64,000 nt of DNA from Limosilactobacillus frumenti DSM 13145. GTDB lineage: Bacteria; Bacillota; Bacilli; Lactobacillales; Lactobacillaceae. The notes beneath the pieces are model-generated. The model did no database searches, was not told the origin of the DNA, and saw only the letters and a list, made by a program, of their open reading frames with translations. Below are positions 7,894 to 15,953 of this stretch, one piece after another. Positions within the stretch are counted from its first letter, which is position 1. The number at the start of each line of letters is the position of its first letter. The position numbers and the translations under genes were made by a program. The stretch lies in assembly GCF_001436045.1 (NCBI RefSeq), contig NZ_AZER01000004.1, positions 1-64,000 on the forward strand, read 5' to 3'.

Positions 7894-8963
7894 TGCAAGA
7901 CCCCCTGCATGGATTGGTAGATTGGCCATAACAATGACAAATACATGCTAATAATGACGACCGCCAAAATACTAAAAAGAATCGGTGGTATTAGAACAAG
8001 GAGGCGTTCTACCGAAGTGGAAAATCGTTCAAACAACACTTTACTCAGCGCATTCAAGTCTTGGATTTCCTTTGTCATCATGCTGCCCTTCTTTAGAACC
8101 AGAGCAACTTCCTTAGGAATGAAATGGTGACGTTCTAATAAGTTCTCAATCGGTTGTCCATCTTCCAACAAGGGCTGATATTCCTTAGCAATATCAGTCA
8201 TTAAGGTATCCGCCTCGGAATCAACTAAAACATCACAAATTTCACGGAGCGACAAACCGCTTTCCAACAACATCGTTAAATGGACAGTTAAGTAATAGCC
8301 ATAGTAACTTTGAAAACTTTTTCCTAATAGTGGGAGACTAGCAAGTATTGATGCCCGTTGCACCCGGTTTGCCCGCAAGAAGCGAATCATCATCCCCAAC
8401 AAATAGATTAAGGTAATCCCTATTATGGTCCAACCACTAGTAGTCAATAAGTGCATAAATGATGGTAGTTGATCGTCCGCTGACCATTGACTGAGTTCAG
8501 GAAGGACAAAGAGCCGTAATAAAACAAACATGACCATCAACAATCCCGCCAACAATAATGGATACATCAGAATTCCCCACAATTTTTGCCGTTGCTTTTC
8601 CCTTAATTCCATCATTTTACCGACCTTTAATAAACAGTCGTCTAAATCGCCATGTTGTTCAGCTAAAAGTAGTTGATGATATAGCGTTGGCTTTACAATC
8701 GGTTTGATTGCTTCTGCAAATGTTTTTCCGTTGGCCATCTTCTGTGGCACTGATTTTAATTCTGGCCAAGCCGTATAGATATCTTCAATGGTAAAACAAA
8801 CAGCGTGTTGAAGAGCAAAGCCACTCTGAATCAGCTTGCCTAAAAAGATAAACCAGCTTGCCTGGTGTCGAGCATTAAACTTACCCTTGCCAGAATCGCT
8901 TAAGCGTTTCCCGCCCAATTTGTTTTTGCGTTTGAAGTTGCGTAAGTTTTTCTTGCCAATCAT
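7890..8963 (-). CDS. comGB: Competence pilus assembly membrane protein ComGB
   Basis: Polytopic type II secretion F (PilC-like) platform protein, 357 residues. It has two T2SSF repeats, each ending in a hydrophobic helix: near residues 138-158 (LWGILMYPLLLAGLLMVMFV), 185-205, and the C-terminal helix near 330-350 (LVLIPPILFSILAVVIISMY). AGGAGG stands eight bases before the ATG at 8963, so the start is good although it lies 83 bases inside comGA. The first 28 residues, encoded in the overlap, are unusually basic. Confidence 0.93.
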   Translation of the reverse strand: MIGKKNLRNFKRKNKLGGKRLSDSGKGKFNARHQASWFIFLGKLIQSGFALQHAVCFTIEDIYTAWPELKSVPQKMANGKTFAEAIKPIVKPTLYHQLLLAEQHGDLDDCLLKVGKMMELREKQRQKLWGILMYPLLLAGLLMVMFVLLRLFVLPELSQWSADDQLPSFMHLLTTSGWTIIGITLIYLLGMMIRFLRANRVQRASILASLPLLGKSFQSYYGYYLTVHLTMLLESGLSLREICDVLVDSEADTLMTDIAKEYQPLLEDGQPIENLLERHHFIPKEVALVLKKGSMMTKEIQDLNALSKVLFERFSTSVERLLVLIPPILFSILAVVIISMYLSLLWPIYQSMQGVLQ

Positions 8964-9867
8964 TACTAATTCCTCCTATTTCTGGTTTTGCTAATTGCTT
9001 AATAAGCTGAGTTCCGTAAAGCATTTCAAATAATACCGCTGATTGACCGTTCATCAAAGGCAGCAATCGTTGGTAACAAATACCCGTCAACGATTCGTCT
9101 AGGTAGTAATGATCAATCTTAAGATCCTGTAAACGAGCGATGACTCCCTTGGCATTACGCGCATGAATCGTTGCTAATACCAAGTGGCCACTAAGTGATG
9201 CTTGAATGGCCATTTCTGCTGTTTCACGATCACGTATTTCACCAATAATGAACGTATTGGGGTGATGACGAAGGCCTGCTGTTAAAAGCGCTTGGTAATC
9301 CATTCCCGCCGCTCGATTAATTTGTAACTGTAAAAAACGGGAATCGCGAATTTCAATTGGATCTTCAATCGTCATCACGAGGTGTCGGTTCGCTTGTTCA
9401 CCCGCCAAGCGGTACATCGTGGTTGTTTTGCCAGACCCCATTGGGCCCGCAAAAAGGATTAACCCCCGCTGGACTGTTAATTGTTGAAGTTCCGTCCATT
9501 GATCAGGAAATGCAACTTGGTATTGGTGAATGTCCAACTGGTAAATAAATCGAATGACCAACGATTCGCGGCTTAAAAAATCGCCGATCGTCGAAAGACG
9601 CAGGTCTACTGGTTGATGGTTGCGGCCTTGCCACCGCCAGGAGCCGCCCTGGGGACGACGGTGTTCACTAGTTGTCATGTTGGCACAATATTTAAAAAAT
9701 GAAATTATTTGTCTGCCTTGTGCCGCATCAACCTGCTTAAGTAATTTCCAGGTCGATTGATTTTTGGGCATGGCCAATAACTGATAACCATTCTCATTCG
9801 GCAAAATATATAAATCAGAGTACTGGTCAGCAATTAATTGGTCCATAAGATTTTGAATTAATCGCAT
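8881..9867 (-). CDS. comGA: Competence pilus ATPase ComGA
   Basis: GspE/PilB-type ATPase that powers pseudopilus assembly for DNA uptake, 328 residues. The Walker A motif is GPMGSGKTTTMYRL (about residues 142-155), the Asp box is TIEDPIEI, Walker B is FIIGEIRDRETAE (about 205-217), and the His box is ATIHARNAKG. It lacks the long N-terminal domain of GspE, as usual for ComGA. The ATG at 9867 has AGGAGG six bases upstream. First gene of the seven-gene comG operon; the promoter must lie between it and the yebC terminator. Confidence 0.96.
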   Translation of the reverse strand: MRLIQNLMDQLIADQYSDLYILPNENGYQLLAMPKNQSTWKLLKQVDAAQGRQIISFFKYCANMTTSEHRRPQGGSWRWQGRNHQPVDLRLSTIGDFLSRESLVIRFIYQLDIHQYQVAFPDQWTELQQLTVQRGLILFAGPMGSGKTTTMYRLAGEQANRHLVMTIEDPIEIRDSRFLQLQINRAAGMDYQALLTAGLRHHPNTFIIGEIRDRETAEMAIQASLSGHLVLATIHARNAKGVIARLQDLKIDHYYLDESLTGICYQRLLPLMNGQSAVLFEMLYGTQLIKQLAKPEIGGISNDWQEKLTQLQTQKQIGRETLKRFWQG

Positions 9868-9990
9868 ATTTTACCTCCTACAGTATATAAACGAAAAAAT
9901 TCATCTTTTGCACTTTTTAAACCATAAAAATTTGATATTCTTTCACGATGGATTGACCTGCAATGAATATCAAGTGAATTAATTTAAACT

Positions 9991-10021
9991 AAAAACCTCC
10001 ATGGCAAATCGCCATGGAGGT
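9991..10021 (-). terminator. Rho-independent terminator after yebC
   Basis: A perfect 11-bp stem ACCTCCATGGC with a five-base loop, followed on the minus strand by TTTTTAG. It stands 23 bases past the yebC stop and insulates the comG operon from upstream transcription. Confidence 0.9.
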
Positions 10022-10044
10022 ATCGATATTTAGATTATTAGATA

Positions 10045-10782
10045 TTATTCTGCGTCGTCTGGTAATTGACCAGCTTCGTAGATATCAGCAACATCGTCAT
10101 TAGCAGTTAATTCATCAATTAAATGTTGATATTGCTTGACTTTATCTTCAGGAACAGCGGTCCGGTTTTGTGGAATCATAGTTACTTCGGCAGTATCCAA
10201 TTCGTAGCCCTTGGATTGAAGTGCGTCACGGACAGCAGCCATTTGATTTGGTGCAGTGAAGATTTGGAACTTGTCGTCACTGGCCTTCATATCATCAGCG
10301 CCGGCATCAAGAGCATCCATCAACATGTCATCTTCACTCTTATCAAGGCCATCACGAAGGATTTCAATTAAGCCTTTCCGGTCAAACATGTAGGAAACAG
10401 AGCCACTGGCACCCAATGAACCACCGGCATGAGTAAAGGCAGAACGAACAGCGGCAGCAGTCCGGTTCTTGTTATCAGTCAATGCAAAGACCATAACAGC
10501 AATTCCACCTGGTGCGTAACCTTCGTAGGTAACTTCTTCAAACTTTGCACCACCAGCACCAGAAGCCTTAGCAATGGCCCGATCAATGTTCTTCTTTGGC
10601 ATGTTGGCAGCATGTGCTTTGTCAATTACCAAACGAAGCTGAGCGTTGTTCGCTGGATCAGGGTCACCTGCTTTAGCTGCTTGGTACAAATCACGTGAGA
10701 TCTTTTGGAAAATTTTACCACGCTTAGCATCTTGGGCGTTCTTACGTCCTTGAATGTTATGCCATTTTGAATGTCCTGACAT
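10045..10782 (-). CDS. yebC: YebC/PmpR family protein (TACO1-like)
   Basis: A 245-residue YebC family protein beginning [19 protein letters not shown], the family hallmark. Members have been described both as DNA-binding regulators and, more recently, as ribosome-associated factors that relieve stalling at proline-rich stretches. The conserved YEGYAPGG (about residues 85-92) and ALTDNKNRT (about 99-107) are present, and the length is typical. It has its own promoter (10823-10851) and terminator, so it is a single-gene unit. Confidence 0.95.
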   Translation of the reverse strand: MSGHSKWHNIQGRKNAQDAKRGKIFQKISRDLYQAAKAGDPDPANNAQLRLVIDKAHAANMPKKNIDRAIAKASGAGGAKFEEVTYEGYAPGGIAVMVFALTDNKNRTAAAVRSAFTHAGGSLGASGSVSYMFDRKGLIEILRDGLDKSEDDMLMDALDAGADDMKASDDKFQIFTAPNQMAAVRDALQSKGYELDTAEVTMIPQNRTAVPEDKVKQYQHLIDELTANDDVADIYEAGQLPDDAE

Positions 10783-10822
10783 TACTTACTCCTCTTTTCT
10801 ATATAATGTGATAAACAGATAA

Positions 10823-10851
10823 ATCTTAGCAGATCTAGCGCCGTAATTCAA
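10823..10851 (-). promoter_or_regulatory. Promoter of yebC
   Basis: On the minus strand there is a -35 TTGAAT (10846-10851) and a -10 TAAGAT (10823-10828) with a 17-base spacer, in the gap after the membrane protein gene. Confidence 0.55.
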
Positions 10852-10853
10852 GC

Positions 10854-11699
10854 TTAGATCCGTCGACCCATCCTACTAGTAATAATTTTAATGACAATTA
10901 ATAAAATAATAACAACAGCAAGCGCTAGGCAATAATGAAAGCCTACCGCAGCAATATCATTAGCAACTTGAACTAACAGGGCAGAATAATCAGGAAAACT
11001 ACGTCCCACTGCGACAATCCCCGTTTTAATTAACCAAGTAATAATTGCTAATAAAACAGCAGGGATACCAACTAACCGCATAAAGGAGCCCCAGCTGGCT
11101 CGCCCAATAATCAGCACTACCAAAGCCACAACGAGGATAATGGCACTGATAATCATAATAATGTTATTAACGTTTTTCCAGATTTGGAGAATACTGGTAA
11201 AGCGTTGAACCTCTGGTGTATTAATTTGCTGGTTTAAAGATGAAGAAATGCCAGCAGTCGCTTCCGATCCAATTGATGATGATAAAAGTCCCTTTGGTAT
11301 TTGGATACCATCTACGGAAGGACTAACACCATTAGTCGAGTTTTTAATTGCCGATGAAAAATCAAGGTCCAACTGTTTCCCGGCATATATTTGGTCAACC
11401 GCTTGTTTTAATAGTTTATTCGTCGTTCCTTCATCCAAAGCGCCATCATTAATACCGTATTTACCAGCCACCTCATTCAGGTTGTTGTTAACAGTTGCGG
11501 CCACATTTGAACGCTGAATTTCTTGTTCTGCAAAGTGTCGATTAAGCACTGTTTGATTAAACAGCAGGGCCACTCCTAAGAGTGTCAATGCAATAACACC
11601 CCAAAAGACCCGCATCGGCTGACGAAGACGACGAGGCTGATTATTTTCACGAGGCGCAGCAGCTTGCTGCTGACGACGAATCTCCTGTCGAGTAGTCAT
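10854..11699 (-). CDS. Hypothetical membrane protein downstream of ccpA
   Basis: I do not recognise this 281-residue protein. It has a polar, Arg/Gln-rich cytoplasmic start (residues 1-30), a first helix near 31-49, a long Ser/Asn-rich outside region (about 50-170; helical then low complexity, with no cysteines), and three C-terminal helices near 175-198, 208-230 and 248-272. This gives four membrane spans with an extracytoplasmic domain between the first two. It starts 21 bases after ccpA on the same strand with no terminator between, so it is probably cotranscribed with ccpA. Function unknown. Confidence 0.8.
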   Translation of the reverse strand: MTTRQEIRRQQQAAAPRENNQPRRLRQPMRVFWGVIALTLLGVALLFNQTVLNRHFAEQEIQRSNVAATVNNNLNEVAGKYGINDGALDEGTTNKLLKQAVDQIYAGKQLDLDFSSAIKNSTNGVSPSVDGIQIPKGLLSSSIGSEATAGISSSLNQQINTPEVQRFTSILQIWKNVNNIIMIISAIILVVALVVLIIGRASWGSFMRLVGIPAVLLAIITWLIKTGIVAVGRSFPDYSALLVQVANDIAAVGFHYCLALAVVIILLIVIKIITSRMGRRI

Positions 11700-11720
11700 T
11701 ATAATTGGTTGTCTCCCTTA

Positions 11721-12722
11721 TCAACGGGTTGATTGACGTTCAACTAAACCGTGATCCAAGATGACATCATCATTGTCATGAACTTCGTCATCCATCATCT
11801 TGGTCAATAGACGCATTGAGATAGCGCCAATATCATATAGTGGTTGTGTAATTGAACTCAATGTTGGCCGAGTAATCTTTGAATACTTGGTGTCATTGGA
11901 AGTAATAATCTCGAACTGGTCAGGAACTTTAATGCCAGCATCAGTCAAACCATTAAGCAAGCCCGCTGCTAAATCATCATCACTGACATAGGCAGCTTTA
12001 ATGCCGCGTTTAACCAACTCTGGGCCTTGTTCATATGCCCGGTTGTAATCACCATTAGTTTCAACAACGTACTTTGATTCAAAGGTAACACCATGATCCT
12101 TTAATGCTTCCTTATAGCCGGCAAGCCGGTACTTACCATTAATAGAGTAGTCTAACGAACTAGCCATAAAGGCCACCCCATCATGATTATGATCCAATAA
12201 GAAGTTTGTTGCTTCCCGAGCAGCCTTTTGGTAATCAATCCGGACAGATGGTAATTCATCATCATTAACAATTGATCCAGCAACAACTACTGGGGTGTTT
12301 GAATTCTTGAATTCCGCTTGTAATTCACTGGACATATCATGCCCCATGAAAATAACACCATCAACTTGCTTGGCGAGTAAACTACGAGTTACCTTCAAAA
12401 TCTTATCATCATCAAAATCTGAATTGGTCAGAATGATGTTGTACTTGTACATACTGGCAATATCATCAATTCCCAGTGCTAGTTCAGCAAAATAAGAATT
12501 AGTAACACTTGGAATAATCACCCCAACCGTCGTGGTCTTCTTAGAAGCCAAGCCACGGGCAACGGCATTTGGACGATAATTTAGCTTTTTAATAACTTCT
12601 AAAACCCGATCCCGCGTTTCCGGTTTAACATTGGGATTGCCGTTTACAACTCTGGAGACAGTTGCCATAGAAACTTGTGCCTCACGAGCAACGGTATAAA
12701 TAGTAACTGCTTGCTTTTCCAT
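11721..12722 (-). CDS. ccpA: Catabolite control protein A
   Basis: LacI/GalR-type regulator CcpA, 333 residues. The N-terminal helix-turn-helix reads TIYTVAREAQVSMATVSRVV (residues 8-27) with the hinge helix NYRPNAVARGLASKKT (about 48-63). The core is the periplasmic-binding fold with VGVIIPSVTNSYFAEL at about 67-82, typical of CcpA rather than sugar-specific LacI proteins. It binds cre sites together with HPr-Ser-P. Its promoter contains a cre-like operator over the -35, suggesting autoregulation. The ytxG-ytxH-ccpA neighbourhood is conserved in Bacilli. Confidence 0.95.
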   Translation of the reverse strand: MEKQAVTIYTVAREAQVSMATVSRVVNGNPNVKPETRDRVLEVIKKLNYRPNAVARGLASKKTTTVGVIIPSVTNSYFAELALGIDDIASMYKYNIILTNSDFDDDKILKVTRSLLAKQVDGVIFMGHDMSSELQAEFKNSNTPVVVAGSIVNDDELPSVRIDYQKAAREATNFLLDHNHDGVAFMASSLDYSINGKYRLAGYKEALKDHGVTFESKYVVETNGDYNRAYEQGPELVKRGIKAAYVSDDDLAAGLLNGLTDAGIKVPDQFEIITSNDTKYSKITRPTLSSITQPLYDIGAISMRLLTKMMDDEVHDNDDVILDHGLVERQSTR

Positions 12723-12780
12723 AAGATAGCCCTTTCTTTGTTAATATACTTGTTTTCACAAATGTTTTCATAACCACCCT

Positions 12781-12809
12781 AATATATCAGATCGGTCCCT
12801 ATTTGGCAA
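12781..12809 (-). promoter_or_regulatory. Promoter of ccpA
   Basis: On the minus strand there is a -35 TTGCCA (12804-12809) and a -10 TATATT (12781-12786) with a 17-base spacer, predicting a leader of about 50 bases. The -35 is covered by the cre-like site. Confidence 0.65.
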
Positions 12810-12818
12810 ACGTTACCA
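12804..12818. promoter_or_regulatory. cre-like operator overlapping ccpA -35
   Basis: The pseudo-palindrome TGGCAAACGTTACCA contains GGCAAACGTTACCA, which matches cre (TGWAARCGYTWNCW) at 12 of 14 positions in the plus direction and 11 in the minus direction. It covers the ccpA -35 box, a position expected to give repression. Confidence 0.55.
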
Positions 12819-12830
12819 TAATTTTTTAAC

Positions 12831-12861
12831 AAAAAAAGCTGAACCAGTCTGCCTGATCCAG
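12831..12861 (-). terminator. Rho-independent terminator after ytxH
   Basis: On the minus strand there is a nine-pair stem (CTGGATCAG with GU pairs), a five-base loop, then CTTTTTTT. It lies 14 bases past the ytxH stop and separates ytxGH from the ccpA promoter. Confidence 0.8.
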
Positions 12862-12874
12862 TTTGCTAGTAAGT

Positions 12875-13267
12875 CTAATCTTTATCTGTCTCATCGATGA
12901 CGATATCGTCATCCTTTTTAGCATCTGCAAGTTCTTTACGAATGTCAGCCGTTTGTTCGTCAAAATCATCATCTGTAAAATGGCTTACTGCTTTGTCAGT
13001 GCCACTTTTTACTGCGGTACGAACTTTGTCGAAGTACTCACTAGCTTTTTCATTAGCATCATCTAACGAACTATCGTGTTCAGCTAACTTTTCATCAATA
13101 ATATCAAGTGCATTTAATGCGTAGTCCGTTACTTGATCAGCAACGTCGTGACTAACATCCTGCAAGTGACTTTGCAATTCTGCTTGCTTTTCTTGTGGCA
13201 GCTTCTTCCAAGTGAAATAAGCTGCAGCTCCACCTACGAGTGCTCCTAAAAATAATTTTTTAGTCAT
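12875..13267 (-). CDS. ytxH: YtxH domain protein
   Basis: A 130-residue YtxH-type protein: an N-terminal hydrophobic segment (LFLGALVGGAAAYFTW, residues 5-20) followed by a long charged, mostly helical region ending in an acidic tail. The family is stress-associated in Bacilli; its biochemical role is unknown. The start overlaps the upstream DUF948 gene by eight bases, so the two are coupled. A terminator follows. Confidence 0.85.
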   Translation of the reverse strand: MTKKLFLGALVGGAAAYFTWKKLPQEKQAELQSHLQDVSHDVADQVTDYALNALDIIDEKLAEHDSSLDDANEKASEYFDKVRTAVKSGTDKAVSHFTDDDFDEQTADIRKELADAKKDDDIVIDETDKD

Positions 13268-13691
13268 GTTGAACCCCTTCTTTCTTCATTTGCCGATGTT
13301 GACTATACTTCCGCCAAGAATTTAATGCAACTGTTTGTGCTACCGTCCGTACAAAACGTGGAATCTTGTCTTTCCGTTCTTCGTGCTTATTCACAACTTT
13401 TCTAACTGCATCGTTCACATCTGAAACACTTTGTCCAACCTTAGCTACCGCTTGGAAAGCTGGATCAACTTCTCGTGACTTGCTGTTTATATCATCTAAT
13501 AAAGTTGATGTTTGGTCGAGTAACTCGCTCGTTTGGTGACTTAAACGATCAACGTCATTAGTTAAAGTAGTGATGGTTTTATTAGTTTCCTTCAATGTGT
13601 TACTAAGCCGGCTTAATGATAAGCAAGCAAAGATGACCAAAATAACAAAGGCAATCGCAGCAATTAGCCCTGCCAATTCTCCGATACTCAT
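13260..13691 (-). CDS. ytxG: DUF948 family membrane protein (YtxG-like)
   Basis: A 143-residue DUF948 protein. It has one N-terminal helix (LAGLIAAIAFVILVIFACLSL, about residues 6-26), then a long coiled-coil-like region rich in Ser/Thr/Leu (TNKTITTLTNDVDRLSHQ), and a basic tail. It is paired with YtxH as in Bacillus ytxG-ytxH; role unknown, general stress in Bacillus. Divergent from mscS. Confidence 0.85.
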   Translation of the reverse strand: MSIGELAGLIAAIAFVILVIFACLSLSRLSNTLKETNKTITTLTNDVDRLSHQTSELLDQTSTLLDDINSKSREVDPAFQAVAKVGQSVSDVNDAVRKVVNKHEERKDKIPRFVRTVAQTVALNSWRKYSQHRQMKKEGVQHD

Positions 13692-13774
13692 TAACTTTCC
13701 TTCCCTTCCATCGATTATTATTCAAAGACAAGAATATCATAACTTACCATGATTCGACAATTAAAGGGCCACCC

Positions 13775-13783
13775 TGGTACAAT
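13775..13783 (+). promoter_or_regulatory. Extended -10 promoter of mscS
   Basis: TGGTACAAT (extended -10, TGnTACAAT) with only a weak -35 (CGACAA, 17 bases upstream). It gives a leader of about 20 bases before the mscS ribosome binding site. Confidence 0.5.
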
Positions 13784-13810
13784 GGGTGAAGTATTTAAGG
13801 GAGGTTCTTG

Positions 13811-14668
13811 ATGTCTAGTGCAATAAACAAACAAGCACAGCAAGTAACACGTGCTTTTACAGATCTTTCATGGCACCATATTTCACAACAGATTTTAAGC
13901 AAATTACTTCTTATAATAGTCACTATTCTATTATTCTTTATCCTGCTGTGGATAGGTAAATTAATCATCGACCATCTGTACCATGAATCCAATAATGTCA
14001 AATTTATCAAGAGTAGTAACCGCATCGCAACGATTCACGCCTTAATTCTGAATGTATACCGCTATACCTGCTACTTTTTCTTACTGTATGCCATTCTATC
14101 TGAAATTGGCGTTCCCGTTGGCACCTTAATTGCTGGTGCTGGAATTTTCAGTATTGCGCTTGGTCTGGGGGCCCAAGGATTCGTCAGCGACATGGTTAAT
14201 GGTTTCTTTATCTTGCTTGAACAGCAACTTGACGTTGGCGACCTTGTCCAAATCGATTCTATTAAGGGCACTGTTACCGCAATTGGGCTGCGAACTACTC
14301 AACTGACTGGTAGTGATGGCACTCTAACCTTCATCCCCAACCGCAATATTACCACAGTCCAAAATTTCTCCCGCAATAACATGGCAAGTAACGTTGACAT
14401 TCGGATTAGTCCCGAAACACCATTAGAACAACTAGTAGCGGTTATTAAAGGATCCAATGCGCACTTAGTTGCTAATACACCGGAACTATCTGCTGCTCCA
14501 GTAATCGTGGGGCCGCTGACCGTCAACGGTCAATTAATTTTCCGTGTGACGGTTACAACAAAGAATGGTACTCAAGGTGCAGTCGTCAGCAAGTTTCTTG
14601 CAGCCTACCTTAAGGCATTACGCCAACAACACATCCCCTTGGCTTGGGAGCAACCAATTAAAAAGTAG
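13811..14668 (+). CDS. Small-conductance mechanosensitive channel (MscS/YkuT-like)
   Basis: MscS-family channel, 285 residues, releasing solutes on hypo-osmotic shock. Helices lie near residues 30-55, 80-100 and the pore helix around 105-135, where GLGAQGFVSDMVNGFFI matches the MscS TM3 and hinge. It is followed by the beta domain (VGDLVQIDSIKGTVTAIGLR) and the C-terminal alpha-beta domain. It is shorter than E. coli KefA and similar to Bacillus YkuT. The ATG at 13811 has GGGAGG seven bases upstream. It stands alone with its own terminator. Confidence 0.92.
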   Translation: MSSAINKQAQQVTRAFTDLSWHHISQQILSKLLLIIVTILLFFILLWIGKLIIDHLYHESNNVKFIKSSNRIATIHALILNVYRYTCYFFLLYAILSEIGVPVGTLIAGAGIFSIALGLGAQGFVSDMVNGFFILLEQQLDVGDLVQIDSIKGTVTAIGLRTTQLTGSDGTLTFIPNRNITTVQNFSRNNMASNVDIRISPETPLEQLVAVIKGSNAHLVANTPELSAAPVIVGPLTVNGQLIFRVTVTTKNGTQGAVVSKFLAAYLKALRQQHIPLAWEQPIKK

Positions 14669-14751
14669 TCAATGCCGTTCACTAGCGCCACTTGACTAGT
14701 CCAAGGTTTAAGGTAAATAAGTAGCTTGTCAAAAATCTCACAAAATCAACG

Positions 14752-14791
14752 GAGCTCTAGCATTCGGTGTGCCGAATACTAGAGCTCTTTT
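14752..14791 (+). terminator. Rho-independent terminator after mscS
   Basis: A long stem, GAGCTCTAGCATTCGG paired with CCGAATACTAGAGCTC (one mismatch) with a short loop, then TTTTAT on the plus strand, about 80 bases past mscS. There is no T run on the minus side. Confidence 0.85.
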
Positions 14792-14823
14792 ATGTACTGT
14801 GCTGTTTTTTAATCGATGGTTCG

Positions 14824-15345
14824 TTAATGACGGGAAAACTCAAAATGAAGTTCTGGAACAGGTTGTAAGTTCCGATTATAATAATCAACTTGCCATTGCC
14901 GACGGTTAATATTTACAATTGCAAACGTTCCACCAATATTCGCATATTCACCCCGTGGCAGGCTGATACTGCCAGGATTGATAAATAGAATACCCTCATC
15001 CTCACAAACCGCCAGCTGATGAGTGTGTCCATAGCAAACTAGTGATGCACGTTCCGCTTGTGCCTTAAGAAGCAAGGGCGTTAAAGAATAATTGACCCGA
15101 TCATGGTCACCATGAACCACCAAAATTCGTTCATCGTCAATCGTAAGCAACCGTTGTTGCGGGTAGTTCAAACCATCGTCATTATTACCCCGCACTGCCT
15201 GAAATGAATTCATCGGGGACTGCACAGGTGATAACTCGGCGTCACCACAATGGACCATTAAATCAACTTGATTAGCATACTTAGCAACAAGGTCAGTAAG
15301 GATTTGCTCATCGCCATGATTGTCAGATACTACTAAAATTTTCAT
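14824..15345 (-). CDS. yfcE: YfcE/YsnB-type phosphodiesterase
   Basis: A 173-residue MPP-superfamily phosphodiesterase (YfcE, MJ0936-like). Motifs: VVSDNHGD (residues 5-12), HCGDAE (about 36-41), RGNND (about 56-60), VVHGDHD (about 78-84) and CYGHTHQ (about 107-113). It acts on bis-pNPP-type diesters in vitro; the natural substrate is unclear. The ATG at 15345 is chosen because it overlaps the rdgB stop as ATGA; an upstream in-frame start would lie inside rdgB. Last gene of murI-rdgB-yfcE. Confidence 0.9.
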   Translation of the reverse strand: MKILVVSDNHGDEQILTDLVAKYANQVDLMVHCGDAELSPVQSPMNSFQAVRGNNDDGLNYPQQRLLTIDDERILVVHGDHDRVNYSLTPLLLKAQAERASLVCYGHTHQLAVCEDEGILFINPGSISLPRGEYANIGGTFAIVNINRRQWQVDYYNRNLQPVPELHFEFSRH

Positions 15346-15941
15346 TGTTCTTGCCACCAATCAGGAAATTTATTCATAAACTCCCTCATCGCCCGACCAC
15401 GATGGGAAATGGCGTTCTTTTCATCCGCAGTAAGTTCTGCCATCCCCTTGTTAATCTCATCGACATAAAACAACGGATCGTAGCCAAAACCATTCTCACC
15501 CTGTGGGGCTTTTAGAATATGACCATCAACTCGACCATTAGCCACTAATTTAGGGCCATTAGGTTGCACAGCAACAATCGTGGTATGAAAATGCGCTGTC
15601 CGTTGCTCCATTGGTACATTCTTTAATTCGGCGAGTAGTTTACGATTATTGGCATCATCATCATGATCACCAGCGTAACGCGCTGAGTGAATACCAGGCC
15701 GACCATCAAGAGCATCGACCACTAGCCCCGAATCATCAGCCATCACCGGTAAATGCAGCTGGTTCATTACTGTTTGGGCCTTGATCGTGGCATTTTCTTC
15801 AAAGCTCTTGCCATTTTCGTTAATGTTAAAGTGATCGGCAAAATCAGCCAGCGTCTTGACTTCAATATGGTGCGGAGCTAGCATTTTTCGGTATTCGAGC
15901 GCTTTGCCAGCGTTCTTAGTAGCAATTACAATCGTGGACAT
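15342..15941 (-). CDS. rdgB: XTP/dITP diphosphatase
   Basis: RdgB/HAM1 family, 199 residues, cleaves XTP, dITP and ITP to monophosphates to keep deaminated purines out of nucleic acids. It begins IVIATKNAGKALEYRKM (substrate loop), followed by SFEENATIKAQ, MADDSGLVVDAL (catalytic Asp, about residues 66-77) and GENGFGYDPLF with SHRGRA. It is coupled to yfcE (ATGA overlap) and follows murI, as in many Bacilli. Confidence 0.95.
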   Translation of the reverse strand: MSTIVIATKNAGKALEYRKMLAPHHIEVKTLADFADHFNINENGKSFEENATIKAQTVMNQLHLPVMADDSGLVVDALDGRPGIHSARYAGDHDDDANNRKLLAELKNVPMEQRTAHFHTTIVAVQPNGPKLVANGRVDGHILKAPQGENGFGYDPLFYVDEINKGMAELTADEKNAISHRGRAMREFMNKFPDWWQEQ

Positions 15942-15953
15942 AATAAAACTCCT

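Noticed and set aside
7861-7929. Longer comGC start at 7929
   Set aside because: It would add residues inside comGB without a ribosome binding site; the ATGA overlap at 7893 and the prepilin leader length fit better.
9882-9887. TATACT as comGA -10 box
   Set aside because: A start from here would fall in the comGA ribosome binding site, leaving no usable leader, and no -35 is present.
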